This document shows, piece by piece, positions 12,024 to 25,847 of a DNA stretch of 64,000 bases (positions within the stretch are counted from its first letter, which is position 1; every line of letters starts with the position of its first letter). The stretch is from NCBI RefSeq assembly GCF_048128805.1, contig NC_135998.1:16630156-16694155 (forward strand), given 5' to 3'. The notes beneath the pieces were generated by a model, which saw only the letters and a program-made list of their open reading frames with translations, ran no database searches and had not been told where the DNA came from. The DNA is from Centroberyx gerrardi (lineage: Eukaryota > Chordata > Actinopteri > Beryciformes > Berycidae). The position numbers and the translations under genes are program-made.

Positions 12024-13574
12024 GGCGGACTCAAGGGATTAGATCCAAAGATTGAGTGTCAGATAAGGAGATATGATTGGATCCTCAGGAGAGGACACCT
12101 GCGAACGGTTCAACCTTTCCGCGGTAGGTTCTCTCCTTAAAGGACAACAGGTTGGCGTTGGGGGCTGAGAGAAAACAGCTTTGCCCTTGTTGATCTTGTG
12201 ATTTGGTTCTGAGGGCAGGGCCGTGTTGTCCAATGTGCTGTGCTGACATGTTTGGAGATGTCACCAAGGCCCTGCTCGGCCCTCCTCTCTCTCTCTCCGC
12301 CAGGGACTTATGACTATCCACAAATTCCACTCATCATCTTTTTCCTGTGCACCTTTTTCCGGATTTTCACTTCTAAAATTTGCCTTTGTCCCCACAATGA
12401 CTTACAATTTCCACGCGCGACATCTCACCAATTTCTATATACCACACTGAAATCAAACTATTCAGCCGTGATAACTGCTATTTTTAAAGAATAGTGATAA
12501 ATTTGGAGATGAGGGAAATGTTTCAATACAATTACACAAAATGTGTGGGAAAAAATTAAACATGGAAATATTAAACTATGTTGTTTGTACTTTTTTCCTG
12601 TTAAACATAGTAAATCAATTAGTAATCAACAATGTTATTCACTCATGCTATGCAGCCTCCACAAGAGGTCAGTGTAATCCCAATATCTATAGTTCTGCTT
12701 TCTCATCTTGGATTGGATAAAACATTTTATTAGGCAGTGAAGAGGCTGCCTGAGGAAGAGGAAGCCATGATGGTATGCGCATTTGTATGAGAGGACAAAT
12801 TTACAATTGCAAATTAATCTACACAGAGTTTTGGGGCCCTTGGTGGTCCAGGGCCCCCGGGGCGTCAGTCCTGTGTGCCGGTTGGTAATCCAGGCGTGGC
12901 CACCAGACAAATTGGACCAGGTTTGCCATGGAACCCTATAGATTCTTACCTTACATGAGCAGGTTACTAAACATGCGAAAGTGACTGCCCAGTTGTGTAC
13001 ATTATATTGTGTGGGTTTCCTGTGTTTGTCTCAGATTGCTCTCATGTTGTTCATGCTTTCCTGGCAACTTCCCTTTATGTGACCTTTTTAAACCTTTGTG
13101 GGTGTTTTGTTGTATTAGACCTGGATGTAATTTATGTAAATTCTATGTGCAATTCAGCATGGATGCTACCATGTGCATAATGATTTTAACTACTTATGAG
13201 TAAATGAAGCATTCTTTCTTTTCTCTCTCTGTTGTTTGTATAAGAGGATTCTTCTCTCCTTCTTATAGTCTTGCATGAGCCACAAGTAAGACACAAGTCA
13301 TAGGGTACAAGTCTCAAGCAAATCCATATCAAAACGCTCAAGTCAGGTCACAAGCCCCAGACCAAGTCACACCAAATTCTAAGGTCTCTGGATGTCATTT
13401 CAATATCAGTGGACAAATGAATAATAATCAGCTCTTTGAATAATTTATTTTTCTCACAGCTATGTACTGCAGAATTATGAAAACTGCACCTAGCAAGCTT
13501 GTAGCTATTCATATAACTAGTAGGCCTACCTGCTCAAGCTTTAATTTTTCAGTGAAAGAATGCCTATCTGATGT
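12024..13574. other. 5' flank of bmp10-like
   Basis: This should hold the bmp10-like 5' UTR and promoter; no TATA box or initiator could be chosen. A repeat-like CAAGTCTCAAG block lies near 13270-13380. Confidence 0.4.
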
Positions 13575-14405
13575 TGATTGATTGATTGATTGATTGATTG
13601 ACTTTATTCGATAAATTAAAATACAATATACAAATGTACATACAGTACTAAAATTCATCAGGATATCGCAAAAAAGTCACATGACTTATTTCCATTGCGG
13701 TCCTGAGGTCTAGGCTAGGAGGCAGGCAGGAAAAGGGAGTGACATGTATATGCTACTAATATCCCATTTTTACACTAAAACACCTAATAAAAACATCAAT
13801 ATTATACAATCATGAAAATAATAAAAAAACACACAAGTTCAGAAACCAGTCCAAACTTAGAACTGTCCTAGAAAAGATGTTTCACTATACAAACTTACTC
13901 AGCATCCATTTTTTCAGTTGTTTTTTAAAACTATTCAGAGAATGGGCAGATTTAATTTCGTTTGGGATTTTATTCCAAACGAAAGGACGACCCTCATTAG
14001 TTTGTTCTGAGCTTTTTGAAGCTTAGCTTTTGTTCTTTTAGTTATACCACTGTACCAGGTTACGCAGGTGTAATCATAGTGGCATTGAACTAATGATGTA
14101 GCTAATGTCCTCATGGTTTCCTTATCAAGGAACTTGGATATTCTTGCCAGATACTTTGTCTTTGAATGGACCTTCCCAATGACAGAGAGGGCCATAGACT
14201 CACTAGTCATACACTGTTCCAGTTCACATCCAAGATAAGTAACAGAACACTTTTCTTGTATCTTTGTTCCATTACATTCAACAGAAAAACTGGTTAGGTC
14301 CCTTAAATTATGCCTTGTTCCAAAAACAATACATTCAGATTTGCCTAAGTGCAAGGATAACTTATTGTCACATAACCAACTGCTTACTTTTTGGTTATGT
14401 TATTG
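13575..14405 (-). mobile_element. 5'-truncated LINE with reverse-transcriptase C-terminal fragment
   Basis: The minus strand encodes KVSSWLCDNKLSLHLGKSEC, then VTYLGCELEQ and HYDYTCVTWY, and further on VWNKIPNEIKSAHSLNSF, typical of the end of a non-LTR retrotransposon ORF2. It has been broken by decay near 13980. The 3' end finishes in a (TCAA)n run at 13575-13605. The 5' side is cut by the MITE at 14406. Confidence 0.85.
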
Positions 14406-14743
14406 GGTAACACTTTACAATAAGGGTCACTAAGTTAAGGGTTAGTTAATGCTTAATAAGCATTAACTAACCCTTAATTAACAGTTAACTAATGTGTCTG
14501 GTAATCATTTACTAATGGTGTTCATGTTAACTAAGGTATTAATTTATACATTATTTAATAGTCATCTTTATAAACTATTAAATAATGTATAAATTAATAC
14601 CTTAGTTAACATGAACACCATTAGTAAATTACACATTAGTTAACTGTTAATTAAGGATTAGTTAATGCTTATTAAGCATTAACTAACCCTTATTAAGCAT
14701 TAACTAACCCTTAACTTAGTGACCCTTATTGTAAAGTGTTACC
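14406..14743. mobile_element. hAT-type foldback MITE, 338 bp, with 8-bp TSD
   Basis: The ends are GGTAACACTTTACAATAAGG and its complement, and nearly the whole element is palindromic. TGTTATTG flanks it at 14398-14405 and again at 14744-14751, an 8-bp target duplication as expected for the hAT superfamily. It sits at the edge of the LINE relic. Confidence 0.9.
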
Positions 14744-17700
14744 TGTTATTGTTCTGTTCTGCATGATGTAAATTGGTGGAAAGTCTCCAACTGTGAATTG
14801 ATGAGCAGTGTATACCGTATATCTCCTTGTCATCAGGTTGGATTTGGAGGTTTCACTCTCACTGGTCAGGCGCATAGCATACACTTTGTGTTTCAAATTA
14901 GAGTAGAGAATTACATTTTCCTCCCCACTGTAACTATATTCAGGGGAGCATAATTGAGGTCAGAAAAAAGTTAGTGCAATGAAAATCACTTCAACCAGAT
15001 GGTAGAAATTAGATATGATCAACATGCTGTTATCCTAATATATTGTCTCATCATCAGCACAAGTTAAAATCAAGCCTGAAATGAGAAGTAATGAAAAGTA
15101 ATCAGTTCTATTCTATTCTATTTTAGAGAATATGAAAGAAGTCAGAGGGGGCACATCAGCCCTTAACCCTTTAACGCTTAGATACAAAGATGGATATGTA
15201 TGAACTGAACTGAACTGAACTGAAACTGAAACATGCATTAAAATTTAAGATGACTGTCTTTACTTTAACATGAGGTCCTGTGAAGCTCAATGGGCAAGGC
15301 ACTAACAATGTCATTGATAGTTTTGGTATTTGTCAGACTGTCAATGAGAACTTTTCCTTACACTATTTGTCTGGTTAAAGAAAGATTATCGCAAATTGAA
15401 CGAATGAATAAACAAACAAATGACTGAAAGTGGGAACAAAACCAGCATTCATTCATTAACTAATATTCACAATTTATCTGGGCAGTATGTCAACTGACGC
15501 TTTTTTATATGCTTCATCTGCGTATGAAACATACAAATCATATGGGTTCATATACAGGTGACAGGCAGTCATGTGACTGATCATATAGCAATGTCTGTGC
15601 ATTTCCCTAGAATATAACAATGACATTACAACAATAACAAAATAGTAGAACATTTTAAAGATACTGTAAAACATATATTCTAATATAAGACAATATAAGA
15701 CAGGGTGTTTAATGGATGGCCATATCCAAATCACTAAGCAGCTCTCTATAGGCTTGTTACCATTACTTTTAGAGGCTACAGAAAATTGTTGGCTCAATCA
15801 AAAAAAATACGGGCACCACTAGATGCTTCATACATACAGTGTCTCGACTGCTGCCAGTTCCAGCTCAAGCGTCTGATCCAGTCCTGATTCCCTGTTCTTT
15901 GCTCACTCTAGTCATCATCCAGTCAAGTTATTCTCATTCTCTCTCTCCCTCTCTCTCTCTCTCTCCCTGTTTCCCGCCAGTCACCAGGTGCAATCCATTT
16001 CCTAATCAGCCATTCCCTATTTAAGGCTGTTTGTTTCACTCTATCTTTGCCAGATTGTCTTGTGAGTTTTCCAAGTTCTTTCAAGCTTCGTTTTCTGTAC
16101 TACCTGTATCCTGATTACCTGAATTCTAACTGGACTTGTGCTTTCTGCCTGCTGGACGTATGGTTTCAAGCGGCCAAAACCACGGATGAATTTTAAAGCA
16201 ATTCCTCTAAAGTCCACCAGGTGCTGGCTCCAATGAGACTCCAAACCCGGCCCAACCCTAATGCAAGTGAATGGCACCACAACCCAACTTCTTGCTCAAA
16301 CTATAAAGTCAATACATTTTTTCGAGAAGAGTTTATGGTCTCAGTAGCTAATTTCACTTCTTCTAATGTGAGGCAATTTTCAAAATAATTGTCATTAACG
16401 GGATATAATGGTTATAAAACAGGGTTGTTTTCCTAGTGATTGACAGGTCACCAATTATGGGCCAATAGTAGGCAGCACTGCAGCACTGCAGCACTGCGGC
16501 TCTGCGGACAACCCTCGACCTCACTTTGGCTGCCTTAAGGTCTTTATGCCATTCACCCCTCAACAGACTCCCATATAATTATATTTGGCAATGTGTAACG
16601 TACAATAATTTCACTTCTTTCATCATCCCTCATGGCTACTATGAATATTAGGTTAAGTGATTATCTATTCAGTTAACAACTTGTATGAGCGTACATCTTT
16701 AGATTGTCTCATTAAAGGAAACATCCCAACTGAAGTTCCTCATTAAGGCCCCTAGGGCTCTCTGTCTGCAATTCATGTATCCAAAATGCTTCTCTCTATA
16801 ACAACACCCTCTCCATATCCCTCCCCTCTTCGGTGGCTGCACCCACTCAGTGCCTTGGAACCCTATTTGGCATCATGACCCGCTGCATTAAAGGGTCTAG
16901 CTATAGGCGAACTTTCACCTTGTTTCTGGATATTACTCTTGTTTTCTGTAATGCAAACTCTCAATTCTCTTTATGGCTTTCCAATATAATAGAACCCACA
17001 TGGACAGTTTATTAAATACACAATGAATTTTGTGTGTGTGTGTGTGTACAGGTCTTCTTCAGGCAGTTTGTAGGCATGTGCTTTGAAAAGCCTTCTCCAC
17101 AGATGGATCTGATAGAATATGCCAGTGTCTCTTGATAGAGGCTTTAAGAGCTTGTGGTATAGGAGAGCCTAGAGGCTGTTTGGTGGCTCACTACGGGCTT
17201 TGTCAACACTTTGATCACACAGAGCTATAGCTTCCTTTTCAAAATCATTATTATTACTACAGCGCAGTAGTGCATCTAGCAAAGTAATTATTACAATCTG
17301 TTTCTTTCGGAAAACTGAGGCTTGCAAGCCATCATTTTTGCTGATTAAGGCTGGGTTAGGTATGGAAGAGTATTAGGGAGCAACAGGGTTGACAGCAAAA
17401 GTTTGTGTTTTAGTGGGACTCCCTCCAGGACACAGACTGTAGGTGACATGTTACTCTAACCTTTAACTTTGAGAACTTCCTTTCATGAACAAACCCGTTC
17501 AAGTCCTGCCACAGCATTTCAATGAAGATTAGGCCTCTGAGTGTACAAAATATTGGGGATAATTGGGGATAGATCTTTTATTTCAACTCATGAAAAATGG
17601 GAGCAAAAACAAAAGTGTTGCGTTTATATTTTTGTTCAGTGTAATTTTTCTTCATACTGGACTATTCCTAGCAAACATAAAAAATGAAAACAATCAGCTG

Positions 17701-19990
17701 GGCCCCACCCCCACCCCCGGCCTCTGCATGGTTTTCTGAGGCAGACTCTTATTGTCTTGTGGATAGATATTGTAAAACAAACAAGTAATGCTCAATTCCA
17801 TGGTTCCCGTCATCTTAAAGAGGGTCGAGCCAAGGCGAGTTTGAAAGTAGGTCAGACTTGCCTGCAGTACGCTCACAGTGTTCTCTGGTACAACAATCGC
17901 TTGACCCTCTCATTTTCTTCAGCGGCATTTCTTCTTTCATAGTTCTCTTGCATCAAGGTGAGCGTTTCTCCATATACTGAAATAACTGTTGGTGAAAGTC
18001 AGACAACTCTATTGACATCCCCTGCTCAATCCATTGATTGTGTATACTTCTTCCAGCTATAAAACTCCCCTGATCCACACCCGCTATCAATCATGAATCT
18101 TCTTGCTACATGCATATTTTCTCCCCCTTTTCCCCTCTGACTCCGAGGGGTAAACCGACCTGAGAAACCCCATCGTGAAAAACAGACAGAGGGGAAGTTG
18201 AGGCACGACTGATAAACAACAGTCTGACTGTAATCATCGATACATCCGTGAAAAACAAATCTCCAGGCAATCAATTTATGACGGCTTGTAATGAAAATGG
18301 TAAACGGGGTTAGAGTGACGACAGAACACATACAGTATCTATCATACATGCACTTGGTCTGTCTCTAGACCAGTGAGTTGTTTGTAACCCAAACTGTAAC
18401 CCTTCAATTACACGAGTTGTTGTTGAGTGCATTGCTCTTTGATGGAAGTTCAAATGAGATAATCCATTACTGCTGAATTGTTCTACTGCAGATGCATTGT
18501 GTTACAATGAAAGTGTCACGTGTGTTGCGTTGTAAACCAAAGCATGTTGTTTTACCCTTTTTTTGCTGTCTGTAATGTATCTGTTATGAAACATTCAATC
18601 AGTGGCAATGGAAATTTATGTTGTAATAATATAATCAATAATCGCACTTATCAGTTTCATGTCAATACATTTGAACAATGGGATCCTTGCATAGAACTTG
18701 CATAGAACTGTGCACATGTTTTGCAGCAACATAAACGTGTTCTGGATTCAGTCTGAATAGGCGTAGAGGCATTCGAAAGAGGAATGTGCATAACTTCTTC
18801 AGACTGAACAAGTAAATGCCTGTAAAGGCTACTCAATTGAACTCTTTATGTGTATTTCTTTGTGTATTTCTTTATGTGTATTTCTTTGTGTATTTCTTTA
18901 TGTGTATTTCTTTCTTTGTGTATTAATAAAAGCATTCTTCTCCAATACACTACAGAATTCTTGGCGTTGGAGTGTTGGTCAACTCAACAGTGAAATTTAA
19001 TGTAACGATGTAATGATGAAGCGTAAAAAAAAAGAGTAACCAAGCGAAAATGAGAAATTATGGGCATAATTTATTTCCATTTTCCATTCAACATCGCAAT
19101 GCAAAAAGGACCACTGCAAAGCTAAGTTGGATTGAATGTAGGATCTATTGGTGTTAGCTAATACACTGCTGTCTTGTTTACAGGATAACAACATCTACAA
19201 CTGTTAATAAATAACATGAGTATTACAATAAATATTACAATATAAATACCTTCATTTAGAATATTAACAATCTTTTATTACACATTTACAATCTCATTTG
19301 CCTATCATGAAACAAAAGGAATATGCACAATTTGCTGATGCAACGCAGTAAAACAGCACATTCTAACCTGATGGCAAGTCTGTCAAGAAGAATAATGTGA
19401 ATTTCAAATAGTGTGGATGTGTTTGATGACTAGGCCCACCACAACCCTAATCCTAATTATCTCAAACAGTGACCAAAAACATTTCTTGCATTATATTATA
19501 TCAGAGGTTCACAAACTTCTTCAGCCCAGGAACCATGGGAACTCACCACAAACAGACCCACGGCCCGATTTAGGCCCTAATCCACAGTTTAAGAAACTAG
19601 ATATTATATAAATCCACTCATCCTTGTGTAGGAGTAAAATTGTACATAGAATATATTCTTTCCAGTCAAGATTCACTACAATTTCCATAATTAGGGTATT
19701 TCAGATGTAAATATAGATCCCAATATGTGATCCATTATGATTTTCAGAAGTATATCGTCATAATTGTCAATATCCATCCAAACCAACTCCCAAATAATCT
19801 CCGTAAATAAATAAATGTCCATGTTTGACGTCATTATTTCCTGCGAACAAAAGAAAATGATTTAAGATAAGGAGACTGAATATTTTTCTCCATCTGTACA
19901 AGAATGATCCAGTGGCACAAATCCACATGCCACCAGTGGAGAGTGTCTGTACAGGATTCAGCCGGGCTTGGCCTGGCCCTGTTGTCACCT
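14744..19990. other. Intergenic stretch between bmp10-like and arvcf
   Basis: It contains a GAACT pentanucleotide run (about 15201-15230), a TGTGTATTTCTT tandem repeat (about 18845-18925), and a decayed hAT-like end near 19500-19610 (TTCACAAACTTCTTCAGCCC). The 3' UTR of arvcf lies at the right. No coding gene was recognised. Confidence 0.5.
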
Positions 19991-22900
19991 TCAGACCCAG
20001 GAGTCCAGCGGTGGAGGTTTGCTGTCCACCAGGCCCACCGCAGGCCTTCCAGCTCTGATGAAGTGTTTCCTTTCAGTAAAAGCCTGGGTCAAAAAATATG
20101 CAAACAGCTGGTGTTAGAAAATTTGCAAAAACCCCGACAGCTGAGATGAGCAAGTAATCTTGTAGCAAAACTTGTCAGCAACCTCATTTAAGTATACTGG
20201 ACTGTATTCACAGGGAAAAGTTACTGTCATGAAGCTTGTTTTTTAGATCAAGCACAACCAAGATTTCACAGTGATCAAGAGTGTATTCAGTGCATCCAAT
20301 TAAAAGATTACCTGGAGAGTCTCTCTCTCCATCATGGGCCCTTTTCCATCCCCTACTCTATCACTCTGCTCTAAGGTGGAGTACACATCTGTGAGGGAAA
20401 ATGATAATAAAAATATTAGTAACAGACAATATGGCAAAGGTGTATCAAAGAGTGTTAGAAATACAGAGAGAGAAAGAACAAAAAGAAAATGCTGAAAAGT
20501 AAATACTGCAACAAATTATCCCCAGAATGCCCCGGAAATGTCTATCAATTTGTTCTGAGCCAAGCACTTGACATGATAACTAGTATCCTCTGAAAAGCAT
20601 CATAATTTGTTTTAATTTTGTACCAGCAGTCTTTTTTTGCCAGAGTAGCTGTTTCTGCAAATAGCGGATCTTTCATTTTAGAATGAAACTCTTCATATAG
20701 ACCTAACCAGCTGCCAGAGGGAGCACCCCACCATTTTTTCAGGGTTTTTTTTAGCACTTAATGCCCCTTTCAGGCAAAACAAATTTTCCAAAAGAACACC
20801 CAATTCATTTGGATTGAAATCCATGAGAGGCAAGTAGGCAAGTGCAATCAAACAACCGATTGAAAGTCTACATTTATACTACACTTATTTTTGCCCTCAA
20901 ATTCATACTTCAAAAGGAATTATATTTGTTAAAGATTAGGGGTGCCCCAAAGGAACATTTCACCATTTATAAGGCGGCCTAGAGAGAAACCCTGTCTTAG
21001 TGGCTCACTTGGGGTATCACAGTGTGGGACGCTGGAGGTTGCTCTTAATGCTGGAAGTGGATGCCCTTTTAAAATAATGTTCAAATGAAATGTGACTGGT
21101 GATGCGTGAGTCGGTCGTGCCCCTGGCAGAGTCTATTCAGGCTAATAGCTGAGTCTGTGCACTGATAACCTTGGCAGCACATCACTGGTTTAGGGCTATA
21201 TGTTTCACAGGAATATGAGTTGGGACTCAAAATGCCCATTTCTTTGTCCCCACATGACAAAAAATCAGAATATGTTTTAATGGGCTTGTTCCCTGTGCTA
21301 GAGGATACGTTTTTCATATGGGTGATGGGTTTAATAACCTCTTGCTTAGGGAATGCACGCAATGATTTGCTGACCTTGGTTTTTCTCCATGAGAGGCAAT
21401 GTGATGTCATCATTGCCTTGCTTCCCACTCTTGGATTTTTTAGTAGTTCCTGTAGTTGTTGGCTTTGAGAGGGAAAAGGGAATACATGACTGTATGACAA
21501 CCAGAATACAACGTCTTGGCTTCATATTCTTTATTTTGGATGTGACATGAGATAATGACTATATGAGCTTAGAGTCACTGGTCCCTTTCACACCTGGCGT
21601 TGACGTGCGTCTCGTATCCATGTATGTGTGTAGATATGATTTGGCTGCATCAGATTACACACCTGACATTGAAATCTCTGGTATACACACTGAAAGAAAT
21701 ATTTCCCTTTTCCTCGCAAAACACAGATTTCACAGATTCCCATCTATTGCTTTTTCCCCATCCTGACAAGTTACATTTCCATCTGAGCTGGACACATGTT
21801 GATGCCAGGTGCACACTGCAAAAAATCTCCATTTTACATAACAAGTCAGTTAAGTCTATTATTGAGTCCTAAAATCCTAATTTTCTTAAAACAAGTGAAA
21901 AAATCTGCCAGTGATGGGGTTAGATCATTTCACTTGTTTCCAATACAAATCAACTTGTTTCAAGAATTTTGTCGAATCATGTTTCATTTTCTTGATAGTA
22001 GTGCAGTGATCTGCCTTATTCTGACTTGTTTCAAGATACCGACACTCATTTATAGAAAATTCCTGAAACAAGTGAAACTGCATTGGAACGAAGTACAGGT
22101 ATCTCACCCCATTGGCAGAATTTTTCTCTTGTTTTAAGAAAAATAAGATTTGAAGGTTGATTGTAAGACTAAATGACTCGTTAAGATGGAAGTTTTTTGC
22201 AGTGTAAAGGGGGTCGTAGAGTCATGTCAGATCCAAATGAACACGATTATGAAGCCAAAACAAACAATATGTTGCAGAGCTCACTATGTATGCTGATATG
22301 AAAATGTGTCTGTTTTTTAGGGGGGTTTAATGGTCAGGAAATACTGTGAGAAAAACCTTGAAGTGGCTCTTGTTCCAGCCCGCCTTGTAAAGATGGTTTC
22401 TCAGGTCCTTGTAGCCCCACACTGTCTGAAGCACATGGGCAGCGGCCTTGGTCTCACGTGCAGATTGGCTGGCAAGACATACCGGTACATTAGACATTGC
22501 TGTAAATAATAGAGCACAGTCTCGAGAGCAATACTCTCCTGTTGAATAAAATAGAATAATTCTGTGATTGCCCTGACAGAAGTATGCAGAGTGATATGTT
22601 AGTAATATCGTGAGCAATTGCTTCAAGGCGATGTGTTAAAAATAAAGATGGTAAGCAGTCATACAATATTACGTGTTCATATTTTGGAAAAAATTATATA
22701 ATCTCTGAGACTTTAACTACATTTGTTTTGGCTTTCAAATTATAATTTAATCAATCTGTACACATATATATTCGCTCCAATTTTGCTTTGTGCATTCAGT
22801 TTGGAATAGATTCCATTAATTTTGTGTGGAAGGGTAAGGGTTACATTTAAGTTGGAAGACATAGCTGTACCTTGTCTTGTTGATGGCTACCAGTTTCTGA

Positions 22901-25815
22901 ATGGCGTGACCCAGTATGAGAGCGCGGGCATTCTCTGGGCTGTCTGTGATGATCTCATGGATCGTGTTCAAGATGGACACCACCGTGTCGCCCTCCAGGT
23001 TCTTGGCTGGCCGCTGCTGCCCACACGGCAGATTACTGACTAGGTCCCTCATAGCATAGCTCCCTGTAATGAGAGGAACAACATAGCAAATTCAATGTGT
23101 GTGTGTGTGTGTGTGTGTATGTGTGTGTTCCCCGTATGTGGATGAGAGTTCCAAGCCCAATACCTATCAAGTCTTTATTCCGTCGGTCTATGGCCAGGTT
23201 ACGGAGAGCGATAGCCACGGCTCGCACCACTTTGTCCGCATCTGAACGCAGCAGCTCCACCAGAATAGGAAGCCCTTTCTCCTTCCTAACTGTGGCCCGG
23301 ATGTAGCTGGACCACTAGGAGCACAAACACAAAACACAACAGCTAGCTGATGTTCAACTTCAGAACACACAGCCACACTGCAGACTGATGTTTCACTGAA
23401 GGGACACAACCACGCTGTGTGTATAAACGTGTGTGTGACAAATAAACGGAACCCATTCCCTCTGCATCAGCCTCATAGAGAATAAAATCAAACTTCACAC
23501 ACACACACACACACATCCTTATACTTCTATCCTCATGAGGACCATCCATTGACTACATTCATTCCCTATCCCCAACCCTAACCTCAACCCTCACCACTGC
23601 ATGCCTAACCTTAACCCTAAGTGCTGACCCTAAAACAATGGTTCTCAACCTGGGGTCCGGGGACCACCAATGGGTCCTTGAGGAGGTGCCACGGCGGGGG
23701 CCCCAGCAAATTGTTAATCTGTGTTAACAGTGTTAATCTTCACCGTTATTTCATTAATAAGAAGATAATGTAGAAGAATGACTGTTATCTCTTTACCTAT
23801 AATATAGATAGTCTTTGGGATTCTGGACAAAATCATATCTAACAATAAAAATATTCTCTGATTTGGGTCCGAGAGACAAAATCATCAAATGGGGGGTCCG
23901 TGGCCCTAATGTGGACTAAATTAGGGGTCCTTGATATGAAAAAGGTTGAGAGTCACTGCCCTAAAACAGCCCCTTGAAGAAGTGAGGACCTCACTTCGCA
24001 AAAATGTCACTCTGAAGGTTTAAAACTCAAATTGGTTCTCACAAATATTTACTCTTTATTTACACAAAGATAGAAGTACAGGAACACACACTCACACACA
24101 CACACACACAGACACAGACACACAGCTGTTGGCCTGCACCCTCACTGGCCTGCACTCACAGCCCAGTGTCCTGCAGCGAGGTTCTGCAGCGCTCCTGCAG
24201 CCGCCTCCAGGGTGTTGTGGTTCTGAGTGCGAGTGAGGAGAGACAGGTAGAGCCGCACCACCTCGGGCTGGTACAGCAGCTCCAGCCCTTCAAACAGAGA
24301 GGCAGAGAAAGTCAGGGGCGTCGTTTCATTAAACCTTAAGCTGTGGCAAAGGGCCTGCATCACCATCAATAACTGATGACTGACAATGTATTGTTATTTG
24401 GTCAGTGTGATGAATTATTAGATGTAGGTCAACCATCTTGCACAGACGCATACAGCTCAGCATTAACACTGGACTTGAATCCTTTTTTTTAAGAGATGAC
24501 TATTATTTGCTATTCACATTATGGCACATTATCAATGGTGATTTTTAAGTAATATAAACTCGCACATGTGGTGCACATTGAACAAAAATGTGTTGCCAAT
24601 TTGACAGCTCAGTCAACACACATCTCTTGAATATTTTCACAGTGTGTATACAGTGTGCTGCTCAGTGTGTCAGTGGATACCTCCTGCGGTTTTCTGTACT
24701 CAGCCAGCGGAGGCTGCTGGTCCGCTCACAAGCAATATAATCCTGACCTGGGACTGTAACATGCTTGTCATTCTGATTTACATTCTGTGAAGCGTGGGAG
24801 GCACGGCTCAGCTCTGATCTCTGTTCCGACAGCAGCCTGATTCACATATACAGCGCAGAGTCCTACGGTGCCTTTGTGACATTTTCTGTCACATTTCTCA
24901 CACACTGTACATATGTTTTAACGGCTTAGGACAGTCATTAAGCTCCAGTTTTCATCTTAATAATGTAAACAATATTTAAAGAAGGGCAGGCCATGCTGTA
25001 TCTCATATATACACTATATATATCAATGTACAAGGATCATATCTTGTGCAAATCACAGTGCCAGTTCATATTATCAGAGGCAATATTGCTGCTGTCGATG
25101 TTGCCAGATAAAAATATTATCAGTCTTTCACTTAGTGGGTCATTCTCTTTCAGTATTGCAACTCTCCTCAAGAGGTGCAGGCACTGATCCGCTGCTTTGC
25201 ATTTAAATGGCTTCTCTTTCAGCCCTTGCCAGCATCACGCATACAAAGCAAAATAACATCACACAGATAACAGGTATTGATGCCTGATTGTAGTCCGATG
25301 ATAATATATAATTGAACCATTTTAGAAGTCCTCCATAATCTATCTACTTTGTATCTATTAGTCGCAACAGACGACCCTTTCTCAAATGTTAAGTAGAACT
25401 AAATAGGCCCTTTGCAACACTAAATAAGGGCATAGTGCATAGTGAAGGCATAGTGCAGTGTTTTATGTGAAATCATCACAAAAATTACAAATATTATATA
25501 CCTTTCATTGGTTCTGTACGTTTTGGTAAATCCAATGTACCGTATTTTCTGTCCAAAAATCCATTTTTCCAACCTGTACATCGAAATTATAAGCAGAAGC
25601 ATGAGCGCAGATACACACACACACATTGACACACACACACCTACACACACACACACATTGACACACAACACACACACACACACACACAAACACTAGTTTT
25701 TATGATAATAGTACACAACAAAAGCACAATATTATCAATTGATGCTATAGAGTAATAGGCAGACTGACCTTGACTGAACCACTCCTCTGATGAATAGGGT
25801 TGAAAGGGAAAATGA

Positions 25816-25847
<32 letters not shown>

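Noticed and set aside
15840..16150. LTR- or promoter-like stretch (CTATTTAAGGC, TTTGCCAGATTGTC)
   Set aside because: It resembles fish retroelement flanks, but no paired LTR, primer site or coding remains were found.
20545..20757. 70-codon minus-strand ORF in an arvcf intron
   Set aside because: Contains WWGAPSG and WYKIKTN but matches nothing I can name. It is not needed for the arvcf frame, and is possibly a transposon scrap.
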